Source of the DNA: JACQFZ01 sp041485885
GTDB lineage: Bacteria; Pseudomonadota; Gammaproteobacteria; Acidiferrobacterales; Sulfurifustaceae
Reading direction: 5' to 3'
Length of the DNA: 59,465 bases
Assembly (NCBI GenBank): GCA_041485885.1
Contig: JBGPKL010000017.1
Coordinates: 1 to 59,465 of the forward strand
The notes below the pieces were generated by a model. That model had not been told where the DNA came from. It did not search any database and saw only the letters and a list, made by a program, of their open reading frames with translations. A program made the position numbers and the translations under genes. Position 1 is the stretch's first letter. Each line of letters opens with the position of its first letter. Positions 35,069 through 43,133 of this stretch are shown here, one piece after another.

Positions 35069-36790
35069 ATGAAGCGCTATAGCTACGTCTGGATTTCGGT
35101 CATCGCGTTCTTTCTTATCGGCGCGGGGGTTCCGCCTTATGCCGCCGAGGAGAGGACCGTATTCGTTACCTCGGCGGAGGAAGCCAGCGTTGTCGCGGAT
35201 AATCTCGACGAGCAGACGCTCTTTGACGTCTTGCTCGGTGAGATGGCGGCGCAGCGCGGGCAGATGGAGATAGCGACCGAAGCCCTCAGCCGCGCGGCGC
35301 GACGCACGCGCGATGGGCGTCTCGCCGAGCGCGCGACGCTTGCCGCTTTATACGCCAAGCGATACGAAGACGCACGCCAAGCAGCGGGTCTCTGGGTCGA
35401 GTTGCAACCGGCGAGCGCGGACGCGCGCGAGGCGCTTGCGACCGCGCTGCTCGAGCTTAATCGATTGCCGGAGGCGCGCCGCGAGCTCGAGCAGGTGCTC
35501 GCCGCCGAGCGCTCGCGCAACAACCTCGATCAAGCTCTACTTCGCGTCGCCGCTCTGGTCGGTCGCGCCGGGCCGCGGGACAATACCGTCAACTTCATGC
35601 GCGAGTTGATCGAGCCGTACTCCGACGTGGCGGCGGCCCAGTTCGCGCTCGCTCATCTCGCGGTGCGCGCCGGCGATCTCGACGCGGCCGAGGCGGCCGT
35701 GGACCGGGCGCTGGTGCGCAAGCCCGACTGGCAAGACGCCGCGCTGTTCAAGGCGCGCATTTTGGTTTCGCAAAAGAACACCGCCGGAGCACAGCGCTAT
35801 TTCGAGGAATTCTTGAAGGCGAATCCGCGCGCGACCGGCGTGCGCCTGCACTACGCGCGCCATCTTATCGACCAGAAGCAATGGGAACAGGCGCGCGATC
35901 AGTTCAAACGAGTGGTGGGCGAAACGCCGGACGACGCGGATACCATCTACGCCGTCGGCCTCCTGGCGCTGCAGACCAATCGGCTGGACGAGGCGGAAAC
36001 GTATCTCAAGCGGGTTCTTACGCTGCGTCCCGACAACGACCAGGTGCGCATCTACTTGGGTCAAGTGCTGGAGCAAAGCAAGCGCTACGCCGACGCGGCG
36101 CGTTGGTATGTCGAGATAAAATCGGGCGAGTACTACTTCGAGGCGCAACTACGTCTCGCGATGGTCACGGCGAAGCAGGGAAACGTGCCGAAGGCGCGCA
36201 CGCTGTTGAAGGCGATACCAGCGGAGAACGACCAGCAGCATGTGCAGCGGGTGCTCGCCGAGGAGCAAGTGCTGCGCGACGCCAAGGATTTTCGCGAAGC
36301 GCTGACGTTGCTGAACGGCGCTCTGGAGCAACTGCCCGGAGAAAAGGATCTGCTCTACGCGCGCGCCCTTGTCGCCGAGCGGCTCAATATGCTCGCGGTC
36401 CTCGAGAGCGATCTGCGCACGATCCTCGAGCGCGATCCGAAGAACGTCAACGCGCTAAACGCGCTCGGGTACACGCTGGCCGATCGGACGAGTCGTTACG
36501 GGGAAGCTCAGGCGTTGTTGCTACAGGCGATCGAGCAGAAACCGGACGATCCGTTTGTGCTGGACAGCATCGGATGGCTGCGCTATCGGCAAGGAGACAA
36601 CGTCGAGGCGATCAAGTACCTGAAGCGCGCGCTCGCGATACGAAGCGACGCGGAAATTGCCGCCCACCTGGGAGAGGTATTGTGGGTGGCCGGCGATCGC
36701 AAGGAGGCCGAGTCGATATGGACCCGCGCGCTGCACGACACTCCCGACAGCGAAACGTTGCGCGACGTCATCAAAAAGTTCAAGCAGTAA
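35069..36790 (+). CDS. tetratricopeptide repeat protein, exported
   Basis: A 573-residue protein with a signal peptide (YVWISVIAFFLIGAGVPPYAAEE), then TPR repeats along the whole length, for example PDDADTIYAVGLLALQTNRLDEAETYLKRVLTLRPDN and NVNALNALGYTLADR..YGEAQALLLQAI. TPR arrays act as protein-interaction scaffolds; this one is probably periplasmic or bound to the outer membrane. The same kind of protein is encoded immediately upstream of lolB in many beta- and gammaproteobacteria, which supports a link to lipoprotein sorting or envelope assembly, though its role is unproven. Confidence 0.9.
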   Translation: MKRYSYVWISVIAFFLIGAGVPPYAAEERTVFVTSAEEASVVADNLDEQTLFDVLLGEMAAQRGQMEIATEALSRAARRTRDGRLAERATLAALYAKRYEDARQAAGLWVELQPASADAREALATALLELNRLPEARRELEQVLAAERSRNNLDQALLRVAALVGRAGPRDNTVNFMRELIEPYSDVAAAQFALAHLAVRAGDLDAAEAAVDRALVRKPDWQDAALFKARILVSQKNTAGAQRYFEEFLKANPRATGVRLHYARHLIDQKQWEQARDQFKRVVGETPDDADTIYAVGLLALQTNRLDEAETYLKRVLTLRPDNDQVRIYLGQVLEQSKRYADAARWYVEIKSGEYYFEAQLRLAMVTAKQGNVPKARTLLKAIPAENDQQHVQRVLAEEQVLRDAKDFREALTLLNGALEQLPGEKDLLYARALVAERLNMLAVLESDLRTILERDPKNVNALNALGYTLADRTSRYGEAQALLLQAIEQKPDDPFVLDSIGWLRYRQGDNVEAIKYLKRALAIRSDAEIAAHLGEVLWVAGDRKEAESIWTRALHDTPDSETLRDVIKKFKQ

Positions 36791-37010
36791 GCCCATCGTC
36801 GCCGCGTCTTGGTGGGACTGGAGAACGACGCGGCCACATACTAGCCCGCATCTCGAAGTGCCCCACGCAAGCCTTCCCCATACGGGGGCGGGCTTAACGA
36901 TACCTCTCGACCAACCCCCGTTACCGTTCTTTGGTGTCTGCGGGACTAGACGTAGAGCCCGCGAACGTAACCCCGTTTGATTCCGGCCCGGATTTCTGCA
37001 CAATCCGCCG

Positions 37011-37649
37011 GTGCGTTTCGTTTCCATCCTTGCGGCCGTCCTGCTGGTCGGTTGCGCCGCGCTTCCCGAGCGGCCTGCGAATGAAGATCCGCTGGCGGCG
37101 TGGGAGGCGCGGCAAACCGCGCTCGCGCGTCTCAGTGCTTGGGAATTGCGCGGGCGGTTGGCGTTGCGCACGGAGGAGGAAGGGATCCATGCCTCCGTCT
37201 ACTGGAGGTGCGATCGCGACACGCTTCGTATCGATCTCGCGGGACCGTTTGGCGGCGGCCGCGTTCGTATTACCCAAGACGAACACGGCGCGGAGCTACG
37301 CGATGCGAGCAACAAAATATATCGCGACGCCTCGTTGCAGGAACTGCTCGCGCGGGTGACCGGTTGGCGGCTGCCGCTCGAGTCGCTGCGCTGGTGGATC
37401 GTAGGCATCCCGGCGCCGGATGCAGCGCCGCGCATGGAGCTCGACGGTTGGGGTCGGCTCAAGACGCTCGAGCAATCGGGATGGGTGGTTCAATTTCTCG
37501 AATACACGACTCACGGTGCCTACGAATTGCCCCGTCGGGTGTTCATCAAACGCAGTAGCCACGCCCCATACGATGCGCTTCTCGAGGCTCGCTTCGTCGT
37601 CGAAACATGGAGCCTGAGCGAATCCACGCCGACCGCGGCTGCCGAATAA
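37011..37649 (+). CDS. lolB: outer-membrane lipoprotein LolB
   Basis: A 212-residue lipoprotein that receives lipoproteins from LolA and inserts them in the outer membrane. The lipobox LLVGC places the lipidated cysteine at residue 15. The mature part shows the LolB pattern LSAWELRGRLALRTEEEGIHASVYW and LQELLARVTGWRLPLESLRWWIVG. Translation starts at GTG 37011. The gene lies between the TPR protein and ispE, the classic order. Confidence 0.92.
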   Translation: MRFVSILAAVLLVGCAALPERPANEDPLAAWEARQTALARLSAWELRGRLALRTEEEGIHASVYWRCDRDTLRIDLAGPFGGGRVRITQDEHGAELRDASNKIYRDASLQELLARVTGWRLPLESLRWWIVGIPAPDAAPRMELDGWGRLKTLEQSGWVVQFLEYTTHGAYELPRRVFIKRSSHAPYDALLEARFVVETWSLSESTPTAAAE

Positions 37650-37706
37650 TTCGATGCCGCACGAGATAAGATCACCGCGACCATTCGCCAACCACCGCTC
37701 ACGGTC

Positions 37707-38546
37707 ATGAATTGGCCCGCGCCCGCGAAAATCAATCTCTTTCTTCACGTCATCGGGCGGCGCTCCGACGGTTACCATTTGTTGCAAACGGCGTTTCAGT
37801 TTCTCGATTACTCCGATGCGCTGAGCTTCCGCGTAACGCCGCACGGAGAAATCCGCCGCACGCGCGAGTTGCGCCATGTCGACGCCGACAGCGACTTGAC
37901 GTTGCGCGCGGCGCGTCTGCTAAAAGAGACGGCGGGCGTTTCTCAGGGTGTGGACGTGACGGTCGAGAAGCGCATTCCCGTTGGTAGCGGTCTCGGCGGC
38001 GGGAGCTCGGACGCCGCGACGACGCTGTGTGCGTTGAATGAGCTGTGGCAGGCAGGTTTGTCGATCGACGAGCTTGCGGATCTCGGGCTCAAGCTGGGCG
38101 CGGATGTGCCGCTGTTCATCCGCGGTCGCGCCGCCATCGCTGAAGGTATCGGAGAGCGTCTGACGCCGGTTGAGCTGCCGGAACCGTGGTATGTCGTGGT
38201 CGTTCCGCCGATTCAGGTGCCGACGGCCGAGGTTTTTGCCGCGTTCGCGCGCGCGCGCGGATTGACACCCTATACCCTGCCCCGGACAATACGCGACCTT
38301 CACGGAGGCGCCGGTCGAAACGATCTCGAAGCGGTGGTGAGAAAGCGCTATTCCGAAGTGGAGCAGGCGTTCCATTATCTAGCGCCGCATGGGCGCACGC
38401 GCATGACGGGGTCGGGCGGCGCGGTGTTTTTAGATGTGGTCGATGCGGAACAGGGCCGGAGCATTCTCGCTCGCTTGCCTGTCGGCTTCACCGGCTTTGT
38501 GGCACGCGGAATGAATCGGCACCCATTGTTGCGCGAGGCGGGCTGA
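37707..38546 (+). CDS. ispE: 4-diphosphocytidyl-2-C-methyl-D-erythritol kinase
   Basis: A 279-residue GHMP kinase that phosphorylates CDP-methylerythritol in the non-mevalonate isoprenoid pathway. The start WPAPAKINLFLHVIGRRSDGYH and the ATP loop PVGSGLGGGSSDAATTL (about residues 91-107) are diagnostic. The C-terminal GHMP motif RMTGSGGAVF is intact. It is followed by tRNA-Gln and prs, as in many gammaproteobacteria. Confidence 0.96.
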   Translation: MNWPAPAKINLFLHVIGRRSDGYHLLQTAFQFLDYSDALSFRVTPHGEIRRTRELRHVDADSDLTLRAARLLKETAGVSQGVDVTVEKRIPVGSGLGGGSSDAATTLCALNELWQAGLSIDELADLGLKLGADVPLFIRGRAAIAEGIGERLTPVELPEPWYVVVVPPIQVPTAEVFAAFARARGLTPYTLPRTIRDLHGGAGRNDLEAVVRKRYSEVEQAFHYLAPHGRTRMTGSGGAVFLDVVDAEQGRSILARLPVGFTGFVARGMNRHPLLREAG

Positions 38547-38667
38547 AGTTTCCGGACGTTTTTAAAGTGTCGCGACGTGGTATCAGAATCGATTCCGGCA
38601 TTACTCGCTTCGGCAACTTTGTTTGAAACAAACTGGTACGGTGTAGCGAGCCTTGCGGCGTAGTTGA

Positions 38668-38742
38668 TGGGGTGTCGCCAAGCGGTAAGGCACCGGATTT
38701 TGATTCCGGCATTCCCAGGTTCGAATCCTGGCACCCCAACCA
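38668..38742 (+). tRNA. tRNA-Gln (anticodon TTG)
   Basis: A complete cloverleaf with encoded CCA. The acceptor stem TGGGGTG pairs with CACCCCA, with discriminator A and CCA at 38740-38742. The anticodon stem CCGGA/TCCGG holds loop TTTTGAT, giving anticodon TTG. The T arm is CCAGG-TTCGAAT-CCTGG. The position between ispE and prs is conserved in gammaproteobacteria. The CCA end is also the base of a perfect 19-bp hairpin that follows. Confidence 0.97.
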
Positions 38743-38916
38743 ATCTTGGTATGCCCGCGAGCGGGCATACCAAGATTGGTTAGTTATGATCCAGGATGAG
38801 AACCCGGAGGGTTCGACAAATGCGTCGGGAGCGAATTTGAACAGCGGAGCGAAGCGACGCTGGCCCCGAAGGGGCGGAGCACAGGGACGTGCGGAGTAAT
38901 CCTGGCACCCCAACCA
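38724..38916 (+). repeat. tRNA-tail-flanked element: 19-bp direct repeats around a 155-bp segment
   Basis: The last 19 bases of tRNA-Gln, AATCCTGGCACCCCAACCA (38724-38742), recur exactly at 38898-38916. The 155-bp segment between (38743-38897) has no credible gene and contains three hairpins: the long stem at its left end, GAACCC-GGA-GGGTTC (38800-38814), and GCCCC-GAA-GGGGC (38863-38875). Direct repeats of a tRNA 3' end are the normal scar of site-specific integration, but no integrase fits in 155 bp. Confidence 0.85.
38740..38779 (+). terminator. 19-bp perfect hairpin sharing the tRNA-Gln CCA end
   Basis: CCAATCTTGGTATGCCCGC (38740-38758) pairs perfectly with GCGGGCATACCAAGATTGG (38761-38779) around GA. 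The first three bases are the CCA of tRNA-Gln. It may act as a terminator or a processing signal, but only TTAGTTAT follows, not a U-run, so termination strength is doubtful. Confidence 0.55.
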
Positions 38917-38955
38917 TTTCTATTTCTTATGACATCGATAAAACAACGGGAGCAC

Positions 38956-39906
38956 ATGCCGGCGGATAACATGACGGTGTTCACCGGGAACGCGAACACC
39001 GCGCTCGCGGATTTGGTCGTGCGCCATCTCGGCCTGCCGCTCGGAAAGGCTGTCGTGGGCCGGTTTTCGGACGGCGAGGTGATGGTCGAGATCATGGAGC
39101 ACGTGCGCGGGAAGGACGTATTCATCCTCCAACCGACCTGCGGTCCGAGCAACGATAGCTTGATGGAATTGTTGGTGATGATCGATGCGGTGAAGCGCTC
39201 CTCCGCCCGGCGCATCACCGCCGTCATTCCTTATTATGGTTACGCGCGCCAGGACCGCCGGCCGCGCACCGCGCGGGTCGCGATCACGGCGAAGCTCGTC
39301 GCCGATATGATTACCGCTGCCGGAGCGAATCGCGTGCTAACCGTCGATCTGCACGCCGATCAGATTCAGGGATTCTTTAATATACCGACGGACAACATTT
39401 ACGCGTCCCCGATTTTGTTGGGAGATATTTGGCGGCAGGAATACGAAGACTTGTTGGTCGTGTCTCCCGATGTCGGCGGCGTCGTGCGCGCGCGGGCGAT
39501 GGCGAAGCATCTGGAAGCGGATCTCGCCATCATCGACAAACGCCGCCCGAAGCCGAACGAAGCGAAGGTGATGAACATCATCGGCGAGGTCGAGGGCCGC
39601 GTCTGCGCGCTAATGGACGACATCGTCGATACCGCCGGGACGCTGTGCGAGGCGGCCGCCGCGTTGAAGGACAGCGGCGCGCGCAAGGTGATCGCGTACT
39701 GCACGCACCCGGTGCTGTCGGGAACCGCGGTGGAGCGCATCGCGCAGTCGCAGCTCGATGAGCTGGTGGTGACGGACACCATCCCGTTGCGTCCGGACGC
39801 CGTTGCGTGCAAACGTATTCGGCAATTGAGCATCGCCGAGTTGCTCGCCGAATCGATGCGCCGCGTGGCGGAGGACGATTCGATCAGCACCTTATTTATG
39901 GAATAG
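38956..39906 (+). CDS. prs: ribose-phosphate pyrophosphokinase
   Basis: A 316-residue enzyme that makes PRPP from ribose 5-phosphate and ATP. The start MPADNMTVFTGNANTALA aligns with family N-termini, and the length is close to E. coli Prs (315). Motifs are intact: VVGRFSDGEVMVEI, YYGYARQDRRPRTAR, VDLHADQIQGFFNIPTDN, and the PRPP loop LMDDIVDTAGTLCEAA. An in-frame ATG at 38929 is earlier but has no ribosome site; GGGAG precedes 38956 at a short distance. It lies just after the tRNA-tail repeat. Confidence 0.96.
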   Translation: MPADNMTVFTGNANTALADLVVRHLGLPLGKAVVGRFSDGEVMVEIMEHVRGKDVFILQPTCGPSNDSLMELLVMIDAVKRSSARRITAVIPYYGYARQDRRPRTARVAITAKLVADMITAAGANRVLTVDLHADQIQGFFNIPTDNIYASPILLGDIWRQEYEDLLVVSPDVGGVVRARAMAKHLEADLAIIDKRRPKPNEAKVMNIIGEVEGRVCALMDDIVDTAGTLCEAAAALKDSGARKVIAYCTHPVLSGTAVERIAQSQLDELVVTDTIPLRPDAVACKRIRQLSIAELLAESMRRVAEDDSISTLFME

Positions 39907-39916
39907 TTTTGTGCAC

Positions 39917-39940
39917 CCCTCCTTGGTTCGGAGGGATTTT
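39917..39940 (+). terminator. weak terminator or attenuator between prs and rplY
   Basis: CCCTCC (39917-39922) pairs with GGAGGG (39930-39935) across a seven-base loop, followed by ATTTTAG. It lies in the 91-base gap between prs and rplY and may partly end the prs message. The short U-run suggests partial termination at most. Confidence 0.5.
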
Positions 39941-39997
39941 AGAAAGCTCTCCGTCCTGGTCGCGGGAAGGGGAGCATTGTGACTTTAGGAGATCATC

Positions 39998-40777
39998 ATG
40001 GCTGCGAAGTTCGAAATAACCGCCGAGCCGCGTACGGCCAAGGGGACGGGCGCGAGCCGCCGCCTCCGCCGTACCGGCAAAGTGCCGGGCATCGTCTACG
40101 GGGCGGGCAAAGAGGCGATACCGGTCGCGTTCGACCACAACAGCATGCTGCGCCAGCTCGCGGACGAGAAGTTTCACACCTCGATCCTCACGCTCACGCT
40201 CGACGGCGCGAAGGATCAAGCGATTCTGCGCGACTATCACATGCATCCGGTCAAGCCGCAGGTGCTGCACGTCGATCTGCAACGCATCAGTGCGACCGAG
40301 AAGATTCACATGCGCATTCGGTTGCACTTCGTGGGTCAAGACATCGCGCCCGGCGTGAAGCAAGACGGCGGGCTCGTGAACCATTTGATGACGGAAGTGG
40401 ACGTCACGTGTCTTCCGCATCAGTTGCCCGAGTTCATCGAAGTCGACATGTCGCACGTGCAGCTGAACGAATCGGTACATCTCTCCGATCTCAAGCTGCC
40501 GGAAGGTGTGGCGATCACGCAGATGGCTCACGGCGGTGACGATCTCGCGATCGCGACGATTACGATCGTGAAGGAAGAAGAGGTCATTGCACCGGTCGTG
40601 GAAGCGGTGGCGGTGCCCGCAGCCGGCGAAGCGGCGGTACCGGGTGCGGCGCCCGGAGCGCCTGGAGCAGCACCGGCGGCGACGGCAGGCGCGGCGCCGG
40701 CGGACGCCAAGAAGACGGACGCCGCGAAGAAGCCCGAAGCGGCGAAGAAACCCGAAGGCAAGAAAGAGGGCAAGTAA
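39998..40777 (+). CDS. rplY: 50S ribosomal protein L25 (general stress protein Ctc form)
   Basis: A 259-residue long-form L25 that binds 5S rRNA. The L25 domain covers about residues 1-95 (FEITAEPRTAKGTGASRRLRRTGKVPGIVYG). It is followed by the Ctc-type beta domain (to about 190) and a low-complexity Ala/Pro/Lys tail (about 200-259) ending KKPEGKKEGK. AGGAGA precedes the ATG. The prs-rplY-pth-ychF order is conserved. The tail is longer and more repetitive than in many homologs but not abnormal. Confidence 0.95.
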   Translation: MAAKFEITAEPRTAKGTGASRRLRRTGKVPGIVYGAGKEAIPVAFDHNSMLRQLADEKFHTSILTLTLDGAKDQAILRDYHMHPVKPQVLHVDLQRISATEKIHMRIRLHFVGQDIAPGVKQDGGLVNHLMTEVDVTCLPHQLPEFIEVDMSHVQLNESVHLSDLKLPEGVAITQMAHGGDDLAIATITIVKEEEVIAPVVEAVAVPAAGEAAVPGAAPGAPGAAPAATAGAAPADAKKTDAAKKPEAAKKPEGKKEGK

Positions 40778-40786
40778 GGAGACGAG

Positions 40787-41374
40787 GTGGATCCCGGCAT
40801 CTCGCTCATTATTGGCCTGGGCAATCCGGGCCCGGAGTACGCGGAAACCCGGCACAACGCCGGGTTCCGTTTTCTGGGCGCCGTGTTGAAAGGTACCTCG
40901 ACGCCGCTTCGCGCCGAGCCGCGGTTCGCCGGCGAGGTGGCGCGCACGAGCATCGGCGGGCTGGACGTTTGGTTGCTCGCGCCGAATACGTTCATGAATC
41001 GCAGCGGCGACGCCGTCGCGCGGTTCGCGCACTATTATAAGATCGCGCCCGCACACGTTCTTATCGTCTATGACGAGCTCGATCTCCCGCCCGGTGTCGT
41101 TCGCCTAAAGCTCGGCGGCGGCGACGCGGGACATAACGGTCTGCACGATGTGATCGAGAAACTCGGCACGCCGGATTTTTTTCGACTGCGCATCGGCATC
41201 GGTCGCCCGGCGCATTCCGGGCAAGGCGCGGCATACGTGCTGAAGCGAGCGCCGGCGGCGGAGCAGACGCTGATCGACGGCGCCATCGAGCGCGCGTGCG
41301 CTCAGCTCCCCGATATCGCCCGGGGCCAATATCAGAAGGCGATGAACGCACTGCACGTAGACGATCCGAGTTAA
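40787..41374 (+). CDS. pth: peptidyl-tRNA hydrolase
   Basis: A 195-residue enzyme that recycles peptidyl-tRNA released from stalled ribosomes. The catalytic histidine is in TRHNAGFRFL (about residue 24), with GLGNPGPEY preceding it. Also present are the conserved NTFMNRSGDAV and YDELDLPPGVVRLKLGGGDAGHNGL blocks. It starts at GTG 40787 with GGAGACGAG just upstream, nine bases after rplY. It is followed five bases later by ychF. Confidence 0.96.
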   Translation: MDPGISLIIGLGNPGPEYAETRHNAGFRFLGAVLKGTSTPLRAEPRFAGEVARTSIGGLDVWLLAPNTFMNRSGDAVARFAHYYKIAPAHVLIVYDELDLPPGVVRLKLGGGDAGHNGLHDVIEKLGTPDFFRLRIGIGRPAHSGQGAAYVLKRAPAAEQTLIDGAIERACAQLPDIARGQYQKAMNALHVDDPS

Positions 41375-41379
41375 TCGAC

Positions 41380-42471
41380 ATGGGATTCAAATGTGGAATC
41401 GTGGGCTTGCCGAACGTCGGCAAGTCCACGTTGTTCAATGCGCTCACGCGCGCCGGCGTGCCCGCGGAAAATTATCCGTTCTGCACGATCGATCCGCACG
41501 TCGGCGTTGTCGAGGTTCCCGATCCGCGTCTCGACAAGCTCGCGGAAATCGCGCGGCCGCAAAAAATCGTTCCGACCGTGATCGAGTTCGTCGACATCGC
41601 CGGCTTGGTCGCGGGGGCGTCTAAGGGCGAAGGCTTGGGCAATAAATTTCTTGCGCATATCCGCGAGGTCGACGCGATCGCTCACGTCGTTCGCTGCTTC
41701 GATAATCCGAACGTCACGCATGTCGCCGGAAAAATAAATCCGCTGGCCGATATCGAGACCATCGATACGGAGCTCGCGCTCGCCGATCTCGACACCGTCG
41801 ACAAAGCACATGCGCGCGCGGCGGTGCGCGCGAAGAGCGGGGCGAAGGACGACGCACGCGCGAGGGATGTGTTGGTGCGTGTGCACGATCACATGAATAC
41901 CGGTGCGCCGCTGCGCCGGCTTGCGTTGTCATTCGAAGAGAAGGCGTTGCTCAAACCGCTTTGCCTGCTCACCGACAAGCCCACGATGTACTTGGCGAAC
42001 GTAAGCGAGAGCGGTTTCGTTAACAATCCCTATCTCGATCAAGTGCGCGCCCACGCCCAATCCGAAGGCGCCGTCGTCGTGCCGGTCTCCGCTGCGATCG
42101 AGGCGGAGCTGGTCGAGCTCGCCGCCGAGGACAAACAGGCGTTTCTCGCCGATCTCGGGCTCGAGGAGCCTGGACTGAACCGCGTCATTCGCGCCGGATA
42201 TCAACTGCTCGGGCTTGTCACGTTCTTCACCGCCGGACCCAAAGAGGCGCGCGCCTGGACCGTCCACGCCGGCGCGTCAGCGCCGCAGGCGGCCGGCGCG
42301 ATTCATTCGGATTTCGAACGAGGTTTTATCCGCGCGGAAGTCATTTCCTACGAGGACTATGTCGGTCTTAGTGGGGAAGCGGGCGCGCGGGACGCAGGTA
42401 AGCTTCGTCTGGAAGGTAAAGAGTATCGCGTGCAGGACGGCGATGTGATGCACTTTCGGTTCAATGTGTAG
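41380..42471 (+). CDS. ychF: redox-regulated ATPase/GTPase YchF
   Basis: A 363-residue Obg-family P-loop NTPase that prefers ATP and binds ribosomes. G1 is GIVGLPNVGKSTLFNALT. The switch region is VEFVDIAGLVAGASKGEGLGNKFLAHIREVD. The C-terminal TGS domain includes TFFTAGPKEARAWTVHAG. ATG 41380 (MGFKCGIVGLPNVGK) is the family start, although the frame is open upstream into pth. It is the last gene of the prs-rplY-pth-ychF group. Confidence 0.96.
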   Translation: MGFKCGIVGLPNVGKSTLFNALTRAGVPAENYPFCTIDPHVGVVEVPDPRLDKLAEIARPQKIVPTVIEFVDIAGLVAGASKGEGLGNKFLAHIREVDAIAHVVRCFDNPNVTHVAGKINPLADIETIDTELALADLDTVDKAHARAAVRAKSGAKDDARARDVLVRVHDHMNTGAPLRRLALSFEEKALLKPLCLLTDKPTMYLANVSESGFVNNPYLDQVRAHAQSEGAVVVPVSAAIEAELVELAAEDKQAFLADLGLEEPGLNRVIRAGYQLLGLVTFFTAGPKEARAWTVHAGASAPQAAGAIHSDFERGFIRAEVISYEDYVGLSGEAGARDAGKLRLEGKEYRVQDGDVMHFRFNV

Positions 42472-42614
42472 CGAGGCGGAGCGACCGTTTACGTCTTTGG
42501 CCACGCGCGTGTGGCGCCGTTTTGCGCCGGCCGACCACTTCTATCTGCCGGCAATTCCGCCTCGCCTCTCCGGGAGAGGGAGATGAACCGACGCACTCTT
42601 GTGCGCGTATTTTG

Positions 42615-42620
42615 TATAAT
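42615..42620 (+). promoter_or_regulatory. probable -10 element of a tRNA promoter
   Basis: A perfect TATAAT preceded by TTTG stands in an otherwise GC-rich gap, about 30 bases before the partial tRNA copy and 145 before tRNA-Met. A matching -35 at 17 bases is not clear. If used, the primary transcript would begin near 42627 and run through the partial tRNA copy before tRNA-Met. Confidence 0.45.
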
Positions 42621-42644
42621 CGAAAATTCAAGCCCCACCGATAT

Positions 42645-42672
42645 GGTTATATAGCTCAGCTGGGCGAGCGGC
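42645..42672 (+). repeat. partial copy of the tRNA-Met 5' end
   Basis: GGTTATATAGCTCAGCTGG (42645-42663) matches the first 19 bases of tRNA-Met (42765-42783, GGCTATGTAGCTCAGCTGG) with two changes. Similarity continues to about 42672 with a short gap. No anticodon or T arm follows, so this is not a functional tRNA. The 92 bases to the real tRNA hold no gene. Confidence 0.8.
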
Positions 42673-42764
42673 AAGAATACGAGCCACGAGCGCGAGACAT
42701 GGAAGCCGAGCTGGGCAACGCTTCAGGGACGAACACATCACGGACGATAAATGGAACGTGCATT

Positions 42765-42841
42765 GGCTATGTAGCTCAGCTGGTTAGAGCGCGGCACTCA
42801 TAATGCTGAGGTCGGCGGTTCGATCCCGCCCATAGCCACCA
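42765..42841 (+). tRNA. tRNA-Met (anticodon CAT, elongator type)
   Basis: A complete cloverleaf with encoded CCA at 42839-42841. The acceptor GGCTATG pairs with CATAGCC. The D arm is GCTC..GAGC. The anticodon arm is GGCAC-TCATAAT-GCTGAG, giving CAT. The T arm is GGCGG-TTCGATC-CCGCC. The sequence follows elongator methionine tRNAs (paired first acceptor base, CTCATAAT loop). A lysidine-modified isoleucine tRNA is less likely. Confidence 0.9.
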
Positions 42842-43133
42842 CCCTTCACGCTCTTGCCGGGAGCGTAGCCGGCCCCGCCGTTTTCTGGACCAAAGTGCCG
42901 TCGACACAGCGAGACGCGAGAGGTGATGATGCCTCTTGCATGAAACCGATCGCGTCGAAACCCGACGAATCGCCGCTACGTGCACCGTCCCGCCGATCGT
43001 CGTGTTTGACTATCCGTGTGAATTGGCCTCAATTCCGGCTTACGCTGCCTGCGCGGATCGCATATGGTTTAACTATCCCTCAAACCCGCGCTAGGCGTAC
43101 GCGGCAATGGGACATCGAACGGAGGCAGTCATC

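Noticed and set aside
38488..38913. 141-codon minus-strand frame across tRNA-Gln and the tail repeat
   Set aside because: Most of it is the reverse complement of a tRNA and its repeat. Such peptides are known misannotations.
42522..42803. 93-codon frame running into tRNA-Met
   Set aside because: It is translation of the partial tRNA copy, spacer and tRNA, with no ribosome site.
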